Assembly (NCBI RefSeq): GCF_002737765.1
Contig: NZ_PEGG01000005.1
Span: forward strand, 1-17,749
Origin: Caulobacter sp. B11
Lineage (GTDB): Bacteria > Pseudomonadota > Alphaproteobacteria > Caulobacterales > Caulobacteraceae
Direction of reading: 5' to 3'
Length of the DNA stretch: 17,749 nt
The position numbers and the translations under genes were made by a program. The first letter of the stretch is position 1; each line of letters opens with the position of its first letter. This document shows positions 15,396 through 17,749 of the stretch, piece after piece. The notes beneath the pieces are model-generated. The model was not told the DNA's origin, did not search any database, and saw nothing but the letters and a program-made list of their open reading frames with translations.

Positions 15396-16900
15396 ATGAG
15401 CCCGACACAGCAAGCATCGGCCGAATCAATTCACGCGGTGGATCCGCGCGACCAGGTCGCCACGGCGCTGCGCGACCTGCGCCCCGGCGAGGCGGTCTCT
15501 ACCCACGGCAAATCGGTCATTGTCCGCGCCGAAATCCCCAAGGGCCACAAGATCGCGATCGCCGATATCGCGCCGGGCGGCGACGTCCTGAAGTACGGCT
15601 GGCCAATCGGACGGGCGACCACCGCGATCGCCGTGGGCGACCATGTCCACGTCCACAACGTCGAAACCCGGCTCTCCGGGGTTGAGGACTTCAGCTACGC
15701 CCCGTGTCTGGAAGCAAGCGCGGCCGTCGCCGAGACCGCGACCTTCATGGGCTACCGGCGCAAGAGCGGTCGGGTCGGCACGCGCAACGAGATCTGGGTG
15801 CTGTGCACCGTGGGCTGCGTGGCCAACACCGCCCGGCGTATCGCCGAAAAGGCCAATGTCAGGTTCGCGGGACGGGTCAACGGGGTCCATGCCTTCCCTC
15901 ACCCGTTCGGCTGTTCGCAGTTGGGCGACGATCTGAGTCACACCCGCAAGCTGATCGCGGGCCTGGCCGCCCATCCCAATGCCGGCGGGGTGCTGATCCT
16001 GGGGGCTGCGAGAACAACCAGCTCAAGGCCCTGCTCGAGTCGGCCCCCGACCTCGACGCCGAACGCCTGCGGTCTTTCACCACCCAGATGGTGGAGGATG
16101 AGTTCGAGGACGGGATGGCCGCGATCGAGGCTCTAATCGAGATCGCCGAGCGCGATCAGCGTGTGGCCACGCCGGTGTCGGAGCTGGTCGTCGGTCTCAA
16201 GTGCGGCGGGTCGGACGGATTTTCCGGCGTGACGGCCAATCCGTTGGTGGGCCGCATCGCCGACAAGCTGGCCGACGCCGGCGGCACCCCGGTTCTGACC
16301 GAGATCCCCGAGATTTTCGGCGCCGAAAAGGTTCTGCTGGCCCGCGCCGCCAGCCAGGCCGTCTTCGACAGCGCTGTCGCGGTGATCGACGACTTCAAGC
16401 GCTACTTCATCGACAACCATCAGCCGATCTATGAGAACCCCTCGCCCGGCAACGTCGCCGGCGGCATCACCACCCTCGAGGAAAAGTCGCTGGGCGCGGT
16501 GCAGAAGGGCGGACGCAGTCCGCTCGTGGAAGTGCTGCGCTATGGCGAACGGGTCGGCCGCCACGGCCTGACCCTGCTCGAGGCGCCCGGCAATGACGCG
16601 GTCTCGTCGACCGCCCTCACCGCCGCCGGCGCCACGGTGATTCTGTTCACCACTGGCCGTGGCACGCCGCTGGGCTTCCCTGCCCCGACCCTGAAGATCG
16701 CCTCCAATACCGGCCTGGCGGGCCGCAAGCCCGGCTGGATCGACTTCGACGCGGGCGTGGTGCTGGACGGCCAGCCGATGGACGTCGCCGCCGACGCCCT
16801 GATGGCCCTGGTCATCGAAACCGCCTCGGGAAAGCCGACCAAGGCCGAGATCAACGGCGAACGCGAGATCGCCATCTGGAAGCAAGGCGTGACCCTGTGA
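15396..16900 (+). CDS. uxaA: Altronate dehydratase, frameshifted near residue 203
   Basis: Dehydrates D-altronate to KDG using an iron- or manganese-dependent active site. The N-terminal SAF-type domain shows PKGHKIAIADIAPGGDVLKYG and PIGRATTAI (about 48-79), with VHVHNVETRLSG after it. The catalytic part includes GYRRKSGRVGTRNEIWV, HPFGCSQLGDD, GCENNQLKALLES, VGLKCGGSDGFSG and ending EIAIWKQGVTL. The frame breaks in the G5 run 16001-16005; one added G gives LILGGCENNQ and a protein of about 501 residues (E. coli 495). ATG 15396, preceded by AAGG, is preferred to the upstream in-frame ATG at 15318, which would put operator O5 inside the gene. Its stop overlaps the uxuB start by four bases. 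Confidence 0.93.
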
Positions 16901-17749
16901 ACTCGACACCCCTCTCTGGCCCGCTGCGCCTGAACGCCGCCAGCTATCCCGCCGTCCTGCCGGGCGTGGCCCAACCCGGCTATGACCCTGAAAAGGTTCA
17001 GGTCGGCATCGTTCACTTCGGTCCGGGAGCCTTTCACCGGGCGCATCAGGCGGCCTATGTCGACAGCCTGCTCGAAACCGATCCGCGCTGGGGGATTTGC
17101 GCCGTTTCGCTCAAGAGTCCGGGTGTCCGCGACGCCCTGGCCCCGCAGGACGGCCTCTATGTCCTGGCCCAGCTGGATCACGAGACCAGCTTCCGGGTGA
17201 TCGGTTCGATCCTCGAGGTGCTGGTCGCCCCGGAAGATCCGCCGGCCGTGTTCGCGCGCCTCTCGGCCCCCATGACCCGCCTGGTCACCCTGACCGTCAC
17301 CGAAAAGGGCTACTGCCTGACGGGAGATGGTCAGCTCGACCTGGCCCATCCGGACATCGCGCACGATCTGGCCCATCCGCGCGAGCCGGTCAGTGTGATC
17401 GGCTATCTGGTCGAGGGCCTTCGTCTGCGCAGGCTGGCGGGACTGACGCCCTATGTCGTGGCCGCCTGCGACAACCTCGCCGACAACGGCTGGCGGCTCA
17501 AGGCCGCGACAGTCGCCTTCGCCCGGACGTTCGATCCCGACCTGGCGGCCTGGATCGAGGCCGAAGGCCGCTTTCCGCGCACCATGGTCGACAGCATCAC
17601 CCCGGCCACGGACGACGCGCTGCGGACCCGGGTCGAGGCCGCGACCGGCCTGCGCGACGCCTGGCCGATCCAGCGCGAGGCTTTCACCCAATGGGTGATC
17701 GAGGATGTCATGGGCTCCGACGCCCCGGATCTGGCCAGCGTCGGCGCGA
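16897..17749 (+). CDS. uxuB: Mannonate oxidoreductase/fructuronate reductase, partial
   Basis: NAD-dependent reductase of the mannitol dehydrogenase family; it interconverts fructuronate and mannonate. 284 residues are visible and the C-terminal third is beyond the window. Seen: IVHFGPGAFHRAHQ (38-51, nucleotide-binding start), LTVTEKGYCLTGDGQLDL, SVIGYLVEGLRLRR, VVAACDNLADNGWRLK, FPRTMVDSITPATDDALR and FTQWVIEDVMG. These follow E. coli UxuB closely in order and spacing, more than UxaB. It starts at GTG 16897, overlapping the uxaA stop (GTGA), so it is translationally coupled. Because uxaA rather than uxuA is the partner, it may also reduce tagaturonate; this is inference. Confidence 0.88.
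   Translation, partial: MNSTPLSGPLRLNAASYPAVLPGVAQPGYDPEKVQVGIVHFGPGAFHRAHQAAYVDSLLETDPRWGICAVSLKSPGVRDALAPQDGLYVLAQLDHETSFRVIGSILEVLVAPEDPPAVFARLSAPMTRLVTLTVTEKGYCLTGDGQLDLAHPDIAHDLAHPREPVSVIGYLVEGLRLRRLAGLTPYVVAACDNLADNGWRLKAATVAFARTFDPDLAAWIEAEGRFPRTMVDSITPATDDALRTRVEAATGLRDAWPIQREAFTQWVIEDVMGSDAPDLASVGA

Noticed and set aside
1..17749. CRISPR arrays, tRNA/rRNA genes, insertion sequences, phage or toxin-antitoxin genes
   Set aside because: Looked for by eye on both strands. No regularly spaced repeats, cloverleaf-like segments, transposase motifs or small toxin/antitoxin pairs were seen.

Overview
The window is GC-rich (about two thirds G+C, strong G/C bias at third codon positions) and looks like an alphaproteobacterium of the Caulobacter group. 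That call rests on codon use, the gene content (an Entner-Doudoroff-linked hexuronate cluster containing ppc) and typical alphaproteobacterial intergenic palindromes. No database search was possible, so the genus is inferred.

Layout. Positions 1-1028 hold a partial VOC/glyoxalase-fold gene (minus), a non-coding stretch with a 21-bp inverted repeat, and a small unknown gene (plus). At 1060-3327 there is a plus-strand pair: a 2-keto-4-pentenoate-hydratase-like enzyme and an ExuT-like MFS transporter. This pair is preceded by an operator shared with the uronate genes. At 3390-4417 lies a Gfo/Idh/MocA oxidoreductase broken by a C8 run. At 4535-5452 are two small minus-strand genes, one exported protein and one PilZ-like protein. 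At 5546-7425 is the minus-strand eda-kdgK operon with a clear rho-independent terminator. Its leader of about 530 nt carries two operators and an attenuator-like hairpin. ppc (minus) follows at 7955-10680. At 10857-14038 the minus-strand operon uxaC-kduI-kduD is preceded by an operator. At 14156-15236 is a LacI-family regulator (minus), divergent from uxaA-uxuB (plus, 15396 to window end), with an operator in front of uxaA.

How it works together. The genes make up most of a hexuronate/pectin-derivative pathway that converges on 2-keto-3-deoxygluconate (KDG). UxaC isomerises glucuronate and galacturonate. UxuB reduces fructuronate. UxaA dehydrates altronate to KDG. KduI and KduD bring in unsaturated-uronate products. 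KdgK and Eda split KDG into pyruvate and glyceraldehyde-3-phosphate. PEP carboxylase replenishes oxaloacetate. An ExuT-like transporter could import the substrate. UxaB and UxuA are not in the window. Five copies of an asymmetric 18-bp operator, with core TGACACCGGT, sit in front of four of the transcription units. All five point the same way relative to the gene they precede. They are most simply targets of the LacI-family protein encoded here.

Sequence quality. Nine single-base indels can be inferred: one each in the Gfo/Idh gene, ppc, kduD and uxaA, and five in the last 310 bp of the lacI-type gene. In each case the reading frame continues with good family similarity in another phase. Assembly or sequencing error is therefore the leading explanation, and gene boundaries are given after correcting the frame. 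The ordinary genes are confidently recognised. The less usual elements are the oriented operator set, the hydratase-transporter pair inside the regulon, the leader hairpin in front of eda, and several intergenic palindromes.
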